Assembly: GCA_017615405.1 (NCBI GenBank)
Contig: JAGAAE010000139.1
Location: 1 to 6,746, forward strand
Origin: Clostridia bacterium
GTDB taxonomy: Bacteria > Bacillota > Clostridia > Oscillospirales > Acutalibacteraceae
Direction of reading: 5' to 3'
DNA length: 6,746 nucleotides
Shown here: positions 6,339 to 6,746 of the stretch, piece by piece
How positions within the stretch are numbered: position 1 is the first letter of the stretch
Layout: every line of letters begins with the position of its first letter
Position numbers and translations under genes: made by a program
The notes under the pieces: model-generated
The model's input: only the letters and a program-made list of their open reading frames with translations
Told to the model about the DNA's origin: nothing
Database searches by the model: none

Positions 6339-6746
6339 TTGGCGCTGAAAGAAGAAATCAACCGGAGACGGACCTTTGCGATAATATCCCATCCCGACGC
6401 CGGTAAAACCACCCTGACCGAAAAATTGCTGCTGTACGGCGGCGCTATTCAGACCGCCGGTTCCGTAAAAGGAAAGGCAACCGCGAAACACGCCGTTTCG
6501 GACTGGATGGATCTTGAAAAACAAAGGGGTATCTCAATAACCTCTTCGGTCATGCAGTTTGAATATGAGGGCTATTGCGTCAATATTCTTGACACTCCGG
6601 GGCATCAGGATTTCTCCGAAGACACTTACAGGACCTTAATGGCTGCCGACAGCGTTGTTATGGTAATAGATGCCGCTAAGGGTATCGAGCCGCAGACGAG
6701 GAAACTTTTCAAGGTCACCGCAAGAAGACATATCCCGATCTTCACC
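6339..6746 (+). CDS. prfC: Peptide chain release factor 3 (RF3), N-terminal part (truncated by window edge)
   Basis: 136 codons of a translational GTPase that recycles RF1/RF2 from the ribosome after termination; full-length members have roughly 530 residues. With a TTG start at 6339 the protein begins [20 protein letters not shown], matching RF3 N-termini. Visible motifs are G1 SHPDAGKTT (17-25), [19 protein letters not shown] (G2/switch I, about 55-73) and G3 [16 protein letters not shown] (84-99). [12 protein letters not shown] distinguishes RF3 from EF-G, LepA and TypA. The start is debatable. In-frame ATGs exist at 6315 and 6330, but GGAG (6325-6328) ends 1 nt before the 6330 ATG and lies downstream of the 6315 ATG, while it sits 10 nt before the TTG. 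It has its own promoter, so it is not part of the obgE transcript. Confidence 0.95.
   Translation, partial: MALKEEINRRRTFAIISHPDAGKTTLTEKLLLYGGAIQTAGSVKGKATAKHAVSDWMDLEKQRGISITSSVMQFEYEGYCVNILDTPGHQDFSEDTYRTLMAADSVVMVIDAAKGIEPQTRKLFKVTARRHIPIFT

Overview
The window looks like a chromosomal piece of a Gram-positive, low-to-mid-GC anaerobe of the class Clostridia, probably Oscillospirales/Ruminococcaceae-like (inference). The grounds are an L27 with the N-terminal extension removed by Prp together with an adjacent prp gene, a Mini-III RNase, a predicted L21 leader, strong GGAGG ribosome binding sites, sigma-A type promoters with 17-bp spacers, and secreted proteins with Gram-positive signal peptides and a sorting-signal-like C-terminus. 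No mobile element, phage gene, CRISPR array, tRNA or rRNA is visible.

Layout. (1) 1-928, minus strand: N-terminal 309 residues of a secreted protein of unknown function that runs off the left edge. (2) 929-1150: a divergent promoter region. (3) 1151-1951, plus: an AraC-family regulator with an N-terminal cupin, divergent from gene 1 and a candidate regulator of it. (4) 2026-3057, plus: an extended -10 promoter, a structured leader, then rplU (L21), prp (cysteine protease) and rpmA (L27), closed by an intrinsic terminator at 3084-3121. (5) 3146-5226, plus: a small zinc-ribbon protein coupled by a 1-nt overlap to obgE, then mrnC (Mini-III), ending in a shared bidirectional terminator at 5229-5262. 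(6) 5280-6098, minus: a secreted cell-surface protein with two divergent beta-repeat-like regions and a C-terminal SPKTFD/hydrophobic/KK tail, with its own promoter. (7) 6272-6746, plus: promoter and first 136 codons of prfC (release factor RF3), running off the right edge.

How the genes fit together. Blocks 4 and 5 form a large-subunit module. L21 and L27 are 50S proteins, Prp trims L27, Obg is a GTPase of late 50S assembly, and Mini-III matures 23S rRNA ends. RF3 adds a translation-termination factor downstream. The two minus-strand genes encode exported envelope proteins and are unrelated to this module. Most of the window is ordinary conserved housekeeping DNA. The less ordinary points are a perfect FNR-consensus-like palindrome on the prfC promoter, the zinc-ribbon gene coupled to obgE, the terminator splitting the L27 and Obg genes, and the AraC/secreted-protein pair.
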